DNA of 64,000 nt from the NCBI RefSeq assembly GCF_900091565.1, contig NZ_FMCV01000018.1:1-64000 (forward strand), written 5' to 3'. A program made the position numbers and the translations under genes. Source of the DNA: Micromonospora marina (GTDB lineage: Bacteria; Actinomycetota; Actinomycetes; Mycobacteriales; Micromonosporaceae). How positions within the stretch are numbered: position 1 is the stretch's first letter; every line of letters begins with the position of its first letter. Shown here in pieces: positions 53,903 to 62,013 of this stretch. The notes beneath the pieces are model-generated. The model searched no databases. It was not told the origin of the DNA and saw nothing but the letters and a program-made list of their open reading frames with translations.

Positions 53903-54466
53903 ATGGGCAGAAGACGTGTGGTGTTGTCGGGGCTCGCCGTCGTGGTCGTCACCGGTCTCGCGGTGGGTCTGTACCTGTTCCAGCCGTGGCGGCTGGTGAC
54001 CGACCGTGAGGTACGCGAGACGCTGCCGTCGGTGGCGGAGCCACAGCCGGCCGGTACGACCGGCCCGTCGGCGACCGGCGGGGCGCCCGCCGACGTGCTC
54101 CTCGCCGCCGGTGACTTCGTCACCCACGAGCACGACACGTCCGGCCGGGCGCAGCTGGTCCGCCTCGCCGACGGCCGCCGCCAGCTGCTCCTGCGGGGAC
54201 TGGACACCTCGGACGGCCCCGACCTGCGGGTGTGGCTCACCGACCGGGAGGTGCTGCCCGGGCGTGCCGGCTGGCAGGTGTTCGACGACGGCCGCTGGGT
54301 CGAACTGGGCCGGCTCAAGGGCAACATCGGCGACCAGGCGTACGACATCCCGGCGTCGGTGGACCTGGACGGGTTGCGCAGCGTGTCGATCTGGTGCAAG
54401 CGGTTCGCGGTGTCGTTCGGCGCGGCGCCGCTGGCCGCGACGGGAACGGGACCGGCTCCGGCCTGA
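53903..54466 (+). CDS. membrane-anchored DM13 domain protein
   Basis: 187 aa. One N-terminal membrane helix (VVLSGLAVVVVTGLAVGLYLF) is followed by a Pro/Thr-rich linker and a DM13 domain: GDFVTHEHDTSGRAQLVRL, GPDLRVWL and VSIWCKRFAVSFG. DM13 domains are proposed to take part in extracytoplasmic redox, with the Cys in IWC as a key residue. It is probably anchored outside the membrane. It is divergent from the two-component genes. Confidence 0.85.
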   Translation: MGRRRVVLSGLAVVVVTGLAVGLYLFQPWRLVTDREVRETLPSVAEPQPAGTTGPSATGGAPADVLLAAGDFVTHEHDTSGRAQLVRLADGRRQLLLRGLDTSDGPDLRVWLTDREVLPGRAGWQVFDDGRWVELGRLKGNIGDQAYDIPASVDLDGLRSVSIWCKRFAVSFGAAPLAATGTGPAPA

Positions 54467-54503
54467 CGGCAGTGCCCGCCCGGTGCTGGGCTACGCTGCG
54501 GGA

Positions 54504-54690
54504 AGCGCTGGTTCACCCGGGCGGCGACGGCCGGGTGTCGTAAGAGGGAACCCGGTGGGAATCCGGGACTGCCCCGCAGCGGTGAGCGGGAACGACAGCC
54601 GTCAACAGCACTGGGCCACGGCCTGGGAAGCGACGGCCGGTAGGCGACCTCGTGTCCGGCCCGCGAGTCCGAAGACCTGCCCGCGTCGCG
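54504..54690 (+). ncRNA. cobalamin riboswitch upstream of a thioesterase/LysE pair
   Basis: The core shows the conserved elements in order: GGGAACCCGGTGGGAATCC, ACTGCCCCGCAGCGGTGAG, AGCACTGGGCC, CTGGGAAGCGACGG and the B12 box CGCGAGTCCGAAGACCTGCC at 54662-54681. A GC hairpin (54687-54708) follows at once and may be the expression platform. The gene downstream is an acyl-CoA thioesterase, not a known B12 target. It would lower expression when adenosylcobalamin is abundant. The rest of the 363-base gap (to 54829) holds only leader sequence. Confidence 0.9.
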
Positions 54691-54829
54691 CGTACCACCG
54701 GTGCGCGCCGCCGTCGACCTCGCGGGTGGGTCGGGCGGGTGACACGCCGTGCGCAGGGCCGTCGGCGTTCCCTCGACGTGCACACCCAAGCCGGTCGGCG
54801 GTCCGCTTCTGCGAGGACGGAACCGCACA

Positions 54830-55342
54830 GTGCCCGACATCATCACGCTCACCGGCCGACCACCGTCGGCCTCGCACCTGACTTTGTCGCAGATCATGGA
54901 CCAGCACCACACCAACCTGATGGGCACGGTCCACGGCGGGCGCATCCTCAACCTGATCGACTCGGTCGCCGGGGTGGTCGCCGCCCGCCACTCCGACGGC
55001 CCGGCCGTCACCGCCGCCATCGACGAGACCGCGTTCCTGCGGGCGGTACGCGTCGGGGACGTGGTGCACGTGGACGCCCGGATCACCTGGGCCGGCCGCA
55101 GCTCGATGGAGGTGGCGGTCAAGGTCAGCGCGGACCGGTGGGACCGCGCGGTGCCGCCGGTGGACGTGGCCACCGCGCATCTGGTGATGGTGGCGGTGGA
55201 CGACGAGGGGCAGCCCCGGCCGGTGCCGCCGCTGCGCACCGAGACCGAGGGCGACCGGCGGCGCTACCGGGAGGCGCAGATCCGGCGCGAGCACCGGCTG
55301 GCGCTGCGCCGGGCGCTGCTCGACGGCGCCGGGGAGGGCTGA
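54830..55342 (+). CDS. hotdog-fold acyl-CoA thioesterase
   Basis: 170 aa. MDQHHTNLMGTVHGGRILNLID and DETAFLRAVRVGDVVHVDARITWAG match the single-hotdog acyl-CoA thioesterases (YciA/BACH type), which hydrolyse acyl-CoA to acid and CoA in the cytoplasm. The GTG at 54830 is chosen because the family starts about 20 residues before this motif; the ribosome binding site is not strong. It lies under a cobalamin riboswitch and 3 bases before a LysE-type exporter gene. Confidence 0.88.
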   Translation: MPDIITLTGRPPSASHLTLSQIMDQHHTNLMGTVHGGRILNLIDSVAGVVAARHSDGPAVTAAIDETAFLRAVRVGDVVHVDARITWAGRSSMEVAVKVSADRWDRAVPPVDVATAHLVMVAVDDEGQPRPVPPLRTETEGDRRRYREAQIRREHRLALRRALLDGAGEG

Positions 55343-55345
55343 GCG

Positions 55346-55969
55346 GTGCTCGGGCTCTCCGCGGCCACGCTCGCCGGTTACCTGGCCGCCATCGTGGTGC
55401 TCATGCTCACACCGGGACCGGACATGATGTTCGTGCTCGCGAACGCCACCCGGTACGGCCCGCGGGCGGGCGCGGTGGCCGCGCTCGGGGTCGCCGCCGG
55501 GGAGGCGGTGCACGTCGCCGCCGTGGTGGCCGGGCTCGCCACCGTCATCGCCGCGTCCCCGGTGCTGTTCACCGCGATCCGGTGGGCCGGTGCGGCGTAC
55601 CTGATCGTGCTGGGGCTGCGGGCGCTGCGCGGCACGGGCCGGCCCGGCGCGCGTGCGGACCGGCCGGTCGGCGGCGCCGGGCGGGCGTTCCGCCGCGGGC
55701 TGCTGACGAACCTGCTCAACCCGAAGATGATCCTGTTCAGTGTGGCGTTCCTGCCGCAGTTCGTGCGGCCCGAGTCGGGCCCGGTGGCGGCGCAGCTGGT
55801 GCTGCTCGGCGTGCTGTTCGTCGCGGTGCAGCTCGCCGTGGACCTGGTGCTCGGCGTGGGCGCGGGGCGGTTCGCCAGCCGGTGGGGCGACAGCCGCTGG
55901 TCGCGGCGCGTGGACCGGCTCTGCGCGGTCGCCTTCGTGGCGCTCGGCGTCCGGCTGGCCGCCGGCTGA
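55346..55969 (+). CDS. LysE/RhtB family exporter
   Basis: 207 aa with six membrane helices. VLMLTPGPDMMFVLANATRYGPRAG and GLLTNLLNPKMILFSVAFLPQFV are the family signatures. These proteins export amino acids or small acids. With the thioesterase gene just before it, and under the same riboswitch, it may export an acid released from CoA when B12 is scarce; this is inference. Confidence 0.92.
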   Translation: MLGLSAATLAGYLAAIVVLMLTPGPDMMFVLANATRYGPRAGAVAALGVAAGEAVHVAAVVAGLATVIAASPVLFTAIRWAGAAYLIVLGLRALRGTGRPGARADRPVGGAGRAFRRGLLTNLLNPKMILFSVAFLPQFVRPESGPVAAQLVLLGVLFVAVQLAVDLVLGVGAGRFASRWGDSRWSRRVDRLCAVAFVALGVRLAAG

Positions 55970-56003
55970 GACGCACCGACTCCGTCACGCCGAGGTGGCG
56001 GCA

Positions 56004-56849
56004 TCAGAGGTGCTCCGACCCCGCCACCTCGGCGAACTGGCGATGATCATGATGGGTGTCCCGGTTCGGTTCCGCCGGCGCCCGGAACACGGCCGGCCGC
56101 TCGCGGTCCAGGTGCAGGCGCAGCAGCACCCAGCCCAGCGACACGCCGCCGATGAACACGTACGCGGGCCGGGTGCCGAACGTGTCCCAGCAGGTGTGCA
56201 GCGTGACGGTGGCGGCGAAGGTGAGCAGGAACGCCGCCAGCTTCCGGCCACCGGGCGCGGCGGCGAACGTGAACAGCGCGGCGGCGGTCAGCCCGGTCCA
56301 GGCCAGGTGCGCGGCGGGCGCGGTGAGACCGCGTACCAGCAGTGTCTGCTCCACCGCGCCGAGACTGCCCTGCGACCCGACGAACGCGGCGAACGCGTAG
56401 CCCACGGTCTCCAGCGCGGCGAACCCGGTGCCGGAGGCCACGCCGATCACCAGCCCCTGCGCCGGGGACCGGTGCCGCCGCCACAGCAGCAGGACGCCGG
56501 CCGGCACGATCAGCTTGGCGGTCTCCTCGGCCAGCCCGACGAGCGCCATCGGCAGGACGCCGAGGCGGTGCAGTGTGCCGTACTCCAGCCAGCCGGCGGC
56601 GACCACGCCGATCACGCCGCCGAGCAGCGCGGCGACGCCGACGACGGAGCCGGGGACCGGGCGGCGCGCCGGCCGCCCCTGGGCGAAGGTCAGGAACGTG
56701 GCGGGTGCGACGGACGCGCCGAGCAGGATCAGCGCCGGCACGAACGTGACGGTCCCGGTGCCGGCGAGTGTCTCCAGCACCAGCAGGTGGAGCCCGACGC
56801 CGACGAGCAGGACCGCCACCCACGCCCAGCGGCGTCCGGTATTCCCCAT
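56004..56849 (-). CDS. PrsW-family intramembrane protease-like protein
   Basis: 281 aa, about eight membrane helices. GLAEETAKLIVPAG supplies the EExxK motif, with ETVGYAFAAF and a His in LHTCWDTFG as further likely metal-site residues. PrsW members can cleave anti-sigma factors, but actinobacterial homologues are mostly uncharacterised. It is divergent from the riboswitch-nrdA unit and has no linked sigma or anti-sigma gene here. Confidence 0.8.
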   Translation of the reverse strand: MGNTGRRWAWVAVLLVGVGLHLLVLETLAGTGTVTFVPALILLGASVAPATFLTFAQGRPARRPVPGSVVGVAALLGGVIGVVAAGWLEYGTLHRLGVLPMALVGLAEETAKLIVPAGVLLLWRRHRSPAQGLVIGVASGTGFAALETVGYAFAAFVGSQGSLGAVEQTLLVRGLTAPAAHLAWTGLTAAALFTFAAAPGGRKLAAFLLTFAATVTLHTCWDTFGTRPAYVFIGGVSLGWVLLRLHLDRERPAVFRAPAEPNRDTHHDHRQFAEVAGSEHL

Positions 56850-57302
56850 ACCGCCGAGTATCGCGCCCGGCGGCGAGCCGCGGCATCGGGGGTAGGCACA
56901 GTGGACGGTGAGATCATTCCGACACGCCGACACGACATCTGGTGTTGCAAGGAAGCCCTCACCGCCATATATGGTGGCTCTCGCAGCTGGTTCGGCCGGG
57001 CCTTCACTGGTCCGTCCGAGGCAAGAGGGAACCCGGTGGAAGTCCGGGACTGCCCCGCAGCGGTGAGTGGGAACGACAGCCGTCAACAGCACTGGGCCAC
57101 CGGCCTGGGAAGCGACGGCCAGTAGGCGGCCGGCGACCCCGGTCGGGCCCGCGAGTCCGAAGACCTGCCAGCGCGCCGTGCGCCTCCGCGTACGGCGGTC
57201 GGAGGTCGCGCGGGACGACCGACGCCAGCAGCCGGGACGGCCGTTGCGCCGCGCCCGTTGGCGTCTCCCGCCGTCTCCGGACGGTGACAGCGAGGAGAGG
57301 TC
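56850..57302. other. intergenic region with nrd leader
   Basis: This 453-base gap holds the divergent promoters of the PrsW-like gene and nrdA and the cobalamin riboswitch. An ACCGCCATATATGGTGG inverted repeat at 56961-56977 lies at the promoter side of the riboswitch and could be an NrdR-like or other operator; it is AT-rich in its centre. The last 130 bases are leader with GGAGAGG just before the nrdA ATG. Confidence 0.55.
56986..57172 (+). ncRNA. cobalamin riboswitch upstream of nrdA
   Basis: P1 is formed by GCTGG (56986-56990) and CCAGC (57168-57172). Inside are GGGAACCCGGTGGAAGTCC, ACTGCCCCGCAGCGGTGAG, AGCACTGGGCC and the B12 box GCGAGTCCGAAGACCTGCC. The core is nearly identical to the riboswitch 2.4 kb upstream. 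In Streptomyces the class Ia nrd operon is known to be repressed by B12 through such a riboswitch when the B12-dependent class II enzyme can work; the same logic fits here. Confidence 0.95.
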
Positions 57303-59699
57303 ATGACGGTCGTACAGGAGAGTCCCCCGTCCGGAACCGGCGGGTCCGAGGTCCGCCGGCCGGCGATGCGGGTACGCAAGCGCGACGGCGGCGCCGAGCC
57401 GGTGGACGTCAACAAGATCGTCCGGGCGGTGGAGCGCTGGGTCGCCGACCTGGACGAGGTGGACCCGCTGCGGGTGGCCACCAAGACGATAAGCGGGCTC
57501 TACGACGGGGCGACCACCGCCGAGCTGGACCGGTTGTCGATCCAGACCGCGGCGGAGCTGATCGGCGAGGAGCCGCAGTACTCGAAGCTGGCGGCGCGGC
57601 TGCTGGCCGCGTACGTGGACAAGGAGGTCCGCGGTCAGGGCGTGGCGAGCTTCAGCCAGTCGATCGCGTACGCGCACGGGCTGGGGCTGATCGGCGACGA
57701 GACGGCGGCGTTCGTGGCCCGGCACGCCCGCAAGCTCGACGACGCCGTGGACCCGGACGGCGACCTGCGGTTCGAGTACTTCGGACTGCGCACGGTGGCG
57801 GACCGCTACCTGCTGCGGCACCCGGAGTCCCGGCTGGTGGTGGAGACGCCGCAGTACTGGCTGCTGCGGGTGGCCTGCGGGCTGTCCCGCACCCCCGGCG
57901 AGGCGGTCGGCTTCTACCGGCTGATGTCCACCCTCGCCTACCTGCCCAGCTCCCCCACGCTGTTCAACTCCGGCACCCGGCACACCCAGATGTCGTCGTG
58001 CTTCCTGGTCGACTCGCCGCGCGACGAGCTGGACTCGATCTACGAGCGGTACCACCAGGTGGCGAAGCTGTCGAAGTTCTCCGGCGGCATCGGCATCTCC
58101 TGGTCGCGGGTGCGCGGCCGGGGCGCGCTGATCCGGGGCACGAACGGCCGGTCCAACGGGATCGTGCCGTTCCTCAAGACGCTCGACGCCGGGGTGGCCG
58201 CGGTCAACCAGGGCGGCCGGCGCAAGGGCGCGGCCTGCGTCTACCTGGAGCCGTGGCACCCGGACGTGGAGGAGTTCCTGGAGCTGCGGGACAACACCGG
58301 CGAGGAGTCCCGGCGTACGCACAACCTCAACCTGGCCAACTGGATCCCGGACGAGTTCATGCGCCGGGTCGAGGCCGACGGCGAGTGGTCGCTGGTCGAC
58401 CCGTCGGACGCCCCGGAGCTGCCCGACCTGTACGGCGAGGCGTTCGACGCCGCGTACCGGGCCGCCGAGAAGAAGGCGGTCCGCACGGTGCAGGCCCGGG
58501 ACCTGTACGGGCGGATGATGCGCACGCTCGCGCAGACCGGCAACGGCTGGATGACGTTCAAGGACACGTCGAACCGGCTGTCCAACCAGACCGGTGAGCC
58601 GGGCAACGTCATCCACCTGTCCAACCTGTGCACCGAGATCCTGGAGGTCAACGACGACGCCGAGACCGCCGTGTGCAACCTCGGGTCGGTCAACCTCGGC
58701 GCCCACGTCACCGCCGACGGGGTGGACTGGGATCGGCTGCGCGCGACGGTCCGCACGGCGGTGGTCTTCCTCGACCGGGTGATCGACATCAACTACTACC
58801 CGGCCGAGCAGGCGGCGGCGTCGAACCCGCGCTGGCGGCCGGTCGGGCTCGGCCTGATGGGACTGCAGGACGCGTTCTTCACGCTGCGCCTGCCGTTCGA
58901 CTCGGCGCAGGCCAAGGAGCTGTCCACGCGCGTGCAGGAGGAGATCCTGCTGACCGCGCTGGAGACCTCCGCCGGACTGGCCGAGCAGTTCGGCCCGCAT
59001 CCGGCGTACCCGCAGACCCGGGCCGCCAAGGGTGACCTGCACCCGGACCTGTGGGGCGCGGAGCCGGCGCAGACGCAGCGGTGGGCGGCGCTGCGCGAGC
59101 GGATCGCCGCGGGCGGGCTGCGCAACTCGCTGCTGGTGGCGATCGCGCCGACCGCCACGATCGCGTCCATCGCCGGCTGCTACGAGTGCGTGGAACCGCA
59201 GGTGTCCAACCTGTTCAAACGCGAAACCATGTCCGGGGAGTTCCTCCAGGTCAACACGTACCTGGTGCGGGAGCTGAAGGCGCGCGGGCTGTGGACGCCG
59301 CAGGTCCGCGACCGGATCAAGCGGGCCGAGGGCTCGGTGCAGGACATCACCGAACTCCCCGCCGAGGTGCGCGAGCTGTTCCGCACCGCCTGGGAGCTGC
59401 CGCAACGGGCGCTGATCGACCTGGCCGCCGCCCGCGCCCCGTTCATCGACCAGTCCCAGTCGCTGAACCTGTTCCTGAGCGCGCCGACCATCGGCAAGCT
59501 CTCCTCGATGTACCTGTACGCCTGGAAGGCCGGGCTGAAGACCACCTACTACCTGCGATCCCGTCCCGCCACCCGCATCCAGCAGGCCACCGTCGCCCCG
59601 GTGCCCACCCCGGTCTCCGGCGTGGTCTCCGCCGTCAGCGACGACGAGGCGCTGGCCTGTTCCCTGGAGAACCCCGAGAGCTGCGAGGCATGCCAGTGA
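57303..59699 (+). CDS. nrdA: ribonucleoside-diphosphate reductase class I, alpha subunit
   Basis: 798 aa. The N-terminal ATP-cone (MRVRKRDGGAEPVDVNKIV) is for allosteric control. SSCFLVDS, NLCTEIL and CNLGSVNLG hold catalytic Cys residues, and PTATIASIAGCYECVEP is the conserved barrel region. The C-terminal ESCEACQ carries the shuttle Cys pair. It reduces NDPs to dNDPs aerobically with NrdB. It lies under a cobalamin riboswitch, which implies a second, B12-dependent reductase elsewhere in the genome. Confidence 0.97.
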   Translation: MTVVQESPPSGTGGSEVRRPAMRVRKRDGGAEPVDVNKIVRAVERWVADLDEVDPLRVATKTISGLYDGATTAELDRLSIQTAAELIGEEPQYSKLAARLLAAYVDKEVRGQGVASFSQSIAYAHGLGLIGDETAAFVARHARKLDDAVDPDGDLRFEYFGLRTVADRYLLRHPESRLVVETPQYWLLRVACGLSRTPGEAVGFYRLMSTLAYLPSSPTLFNSGTRHTQMSSCFLVDSPRDELDSIYERYHQVAKLSKFSGGIGISWSRVRGRGALIRGTNGRSNGIVPFLKTLDAGVAAVNQGGRRKGAACVYLEPWHPDVEEFLELRDNTGEESRRTHNLNLANWIPDEFMRRVEADGEWSLVDPSDAPELPDLYGEAFDAAYRAAEKKAVRTVQARDLYGRMMRTLAQTGNGWMTFKDTSNRLSNQTGEPGNVIHLSNLCTEILEVNDDAETAVCNLGSVNLGAHVTADGVDWDRLRATVRTAVVFLDRVIDINYYPAEQAAASNPRWRPVGLGLMGLQDAFFTLRLPFDSAQAKELSTRVQEEILLTALETSAGLAEQFGPHPAYPQTRAAKGDLHPDLWGAEPAQTQRWAALRERIAAGGLRNSLLVAIAPTATIASIAGCYECVEPQVSNLFKRETMSGEFLQVNTYLVRELKARGLWTPQVRDRIKRAEGSVQDITELPAEVRELFRTAWELPQRALIDLAAARAPFIDQSQSLNLFLSAPTIGKLSSMYLYAWKAGLKTTYYLRSRPATRIQQATVAPVPTPVSGVVSAVSDDEALACSLENPESCEACQ

Positions 59700-60718
59700 C
59701 CACCACCGCACCGACCCGGCACATGCTGCTCGACCCCGGCATGGACCTGACCCTGCGGCCGATGCGCTACCCGCGCTTCTTCGACCGCTTCAAGGACGCG
59801 ATCAAGAACACCTGGACGGTCGAGGAGGTGGACCTGCACTCCGACCTGGCCGATCTGGCGAAGCTGTCCCCGGCCGAACGGCACCTGGTGTCCCGGCTGG
59901 TGGCGTTCTTCGCCACCGGCGACACCATCGTGGCCAACAACCTCGTGCTCAACCTCTACCAGCACGTCAACTCGCCCGAGGGCCGGCTCTACCTGTCCCG
60001 GCAGCTGTTCGAGGAGGCGGTGCACGTCCAGTTCTACCTGAACCTGCTGGACACGTACGTGCCGGACGAGAAGGAACGGTTCGCCGCGTTCGCCGCGGTG
60101 GAGAACATCCCGTCGATCGCCCGCAAGGCCGAGTTCTGCTTCCGGTGGATCGACTCCGTCTTCGACCTGCGGGAACTGCGGACCCGCGCGGACCGGCGGG
60201 CGTTCCTGCTCAACCTGATCTGCTTCGCCGCGTGCATCGAGGGTCTGTTCTTCTACGGCGCGTTCGCCTACGTCTACTTCCTGCGGTCCCGGGGCCTGCT
60301 CAACGGGCTGGCCTCCGGCACCAACTGGGTGTTCCGGGACGAGTCGATGCACATGGCGTTCGCCTTCGACGTGGTGGAGACCGTACGCGCCGAGGAGCCG
60401 GACCTGTTCGACGACGAGATGCAGCGGCAGGTGAAGGAGATGCTGTCCGAGGCGGTGGAGTGCGAGGTGAGCTTCGCCGAGGACCTGCTGGGGCAGGGCG
60501 TACCCGGGATGTCGCTGGCCGACATGCGCGAATACCTCCAGCACGTGGCCGACCGGCGCCTCGCCGTGCTCGGCATCGCCCCGATGTACGGCAGCGGCAA
60601 CCCGTTCGCGTTCATGGAGTTGCAGGACGTGCAGGAGCTGTCCAACTTCTTCGAGCGCCGGGTGTCGGCGTACCAGGTCGGGGTGACCGGCTCGGTCACG
60701 TTCGACGACGACTTCTGA
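59690..60718 (+). CDS. nrdB: ribonucleoside-diphosphate reductase class I, beta subunit
   Basis: 342 aa. Di-iron ligands appear in FEEAVHVQFY (Glu, His and, four residues on, the Tyr expected to hold the radical) and RDESMHMAF. The protein supplies the radical for NrdA. The ATG at 59690 overlaps the nrdA end by 10 bases; a GTG at 59696, with GAGG 7 bases before it and a GTGA overlap, is an equally good start. A strong terminator follows. Confidence 0.96.
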   Translation: MPVTTTAPTRHMLLDPGMDLTLRPMRYPRFFDRFKDAIKNTWTVEEVDLHSDLADLAKLSPAERHLVSRLVAFFATGDTIVANNLVLNLYQHVNSPEGRLYLSRQLFEEAVHVQFYLNLLDTYVPDEKERFAAFAAVENIPSIARKAEFCFRWIDSVFDLRELRTRADRRAFLLNLICFAACIEGLFFYGAFAYVYFLRSRGLLNGLASGTNWVFRDESMHMAFAFDVVETVRAEEPDLFDDEMQRQVKEMLSEAVECEVSFAEDLLGQGVPGMSLADMREYLQHVADRRLAVLGIAPMYGSGNPFAFMELQDVQELSNFFERRVSAYQVGVTGSVTFDDDF

Positions 60719-60726
60719 CCGCCGCC

Positions 60727-60755
60727 CCCGCCCCGGCCGTCACGGCCGGGGCGGG
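60727..60755. terminator. bidirectional terminator between nrdB and the MFS gene
   Basis: A perfect 13-bp stem (CCCGCCCCGGCCG with CGGCCGGGGCGGG) around a TCA loop lies 9 bases past the nrdB stop codon. The stop codon of the opposing transporter gene is the loop triplet itself, so one arm is coding for that gene. It should stop transcription from both sides. Confidence 0.8.
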
Positions 60756-61975
60756 ACCGGGCTCTCGCCGGGCAGCGCCGTCGCGCGGACCCGCCCGATC
60801 AACGCCACCACGGCGAGCGCCATCACGGCCACCACCACGAACGCGCTCCGCAGGTCCAGCGCGCCGGCGAGCAGGCCGATCACGGGCGCCGCCAGCAACG
60901 CGCCCGGCCACTGGCCCATGGCCACCACCGAGACGCCCTCGCCCGAGGTGAGGCCCGGCTGCTCCCCGGCGAAGCCGAGCACCGTCGGGGTCACGCACGC
61001 CAGGCCGAAGCCGAGCAGTCCGAAGCCGGCCATCACCGCCGCCGGATGGGGGTACGCCACCGGCAGCGCCACGCCGACGGTGGCCACGAGCGCGGACAGC
61101 CGGACGAAGCGGATCCGCCCGAACCGGCCGGCCAGCCGGTCGCCGAACAGCCGGGCGACGGTGGCGGCCAGCGACAGGCAGGTGTACGTCGCAGCGGCCA
61201 GCACCGCTGCGGCGCCTGCCACCTCGGTCGCGTACAGGGCGCTCCACTGGGCGCCGGCCATCTCGATGAACGAGGCGAGGAAGGCGATCACCGCGAGCAG
61301 CAGCAGCTGCGGGGTGAACCGGTCGCGCAGCCGTCGCCGGTCCTCGCCGTCCTTCGTCTCCTGCCGGGGCGTGTCGGGCAGCCAGCGGTGGGTGCCGACC
61401 AGCAGCGCGCCCAGCAGGACGCTGGTGACCGCCATCTGCGCCGACGGGGACATCCCGATCGCGGCGGCGCCGGTGCCGCAGAGGCCGCCGGCCAGCATGC
61501 CGATGCTGAACCCGGCGTGGAAGGTGGACAGGATGGGCCGCCCGTACCGCTTCTGCACCTCGACCGACTGGGCGTTCATCGGTGTGGCCAGCAGGTTCGC
61601 CGCGAAGCCCCAGACCGCGAGCCCGCCGACCAGCGCCACCACGGTGGTGGACGCGGCCAGCAGTGGGGCGTTGACCAGGATCAGCGCGGCCCCGGCCAGC
61701 GCCAGCCGGCGCGTGTTGATCCGGCTGATCAGCACCGCCACCACGACCAGGGAGATCAGCTCCCCGGCATTGGTGGCGATGTTCGCCAGGCCCCAGCCGG
61801 TGTTGCCGACGCCCACCGCGTCCCGCACCTCCGGCACGCGGGCCGACCACCCGCCGATGGCCAGGCCCATGATGACGAAGAGCAGCGCCACCGACCAGCG
61901 GGCCCGGACGGCCGAGCGGGGCACCGGCGGCGCGGGCTGCTCCGTCGTGTGCTGGTTCGTCGAGGTGTCCGTCAT
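60740..61975 (-). CDS. MFS transporter
   Basis: 411 aa, about 12 membrane helices. GGWSARVPEVRDAVGVGNTGWG in the first loop and MAGAQWSALYATEV in the second half fit the FucP/YbjJ-like MFS group. The substrate is unknown. The ATG has GAGAGG about 10 bases upstream. It follows a stand-alone condensation-domain gene on the same strand with a 38-base gap, so it may export a product of that gene set. Confidence 0.88.
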   Translation of the reverse strand: MTDTSTNQHTTEQPAPPVPRSAVRARWSVALLFVIMGLAIGGWSARVPEVRDAVGVGNTGWGLANIATNAGELISLVVVAVLISRINTRRLALAGAALILVNAPLLAASTTVVALVGGLAVWGFAANLLATPMNAQSVEVQKRYGRPILSTFHAGFSIGMLAGGLCGTGAAAIGMSPSAQMAVTSVLLGALLVGTHRWLPDTPRQETKDGEDRRRLRDRFTPQLLLLAVIAFLASFIEMAGAQWSALYATEVAGAAAVLAAATYTCLSLAATVARLFGDRLAGRFGRIRFVRLSALVATVGVALPVAYPHPAAVMAGFGLLGFGLACVTPTVLGFAGEQPGLTSGEGVSVVAMGQWPGALLAAPVIGLLAGALDLRSAFVVVAVMALAVVALIGRVRATALPGESPVPPRP

Positions 61976-62013
61976 GGTCGTCGTACCTCTCTCCGATCGC
62001 TCCGCCGGAACTC

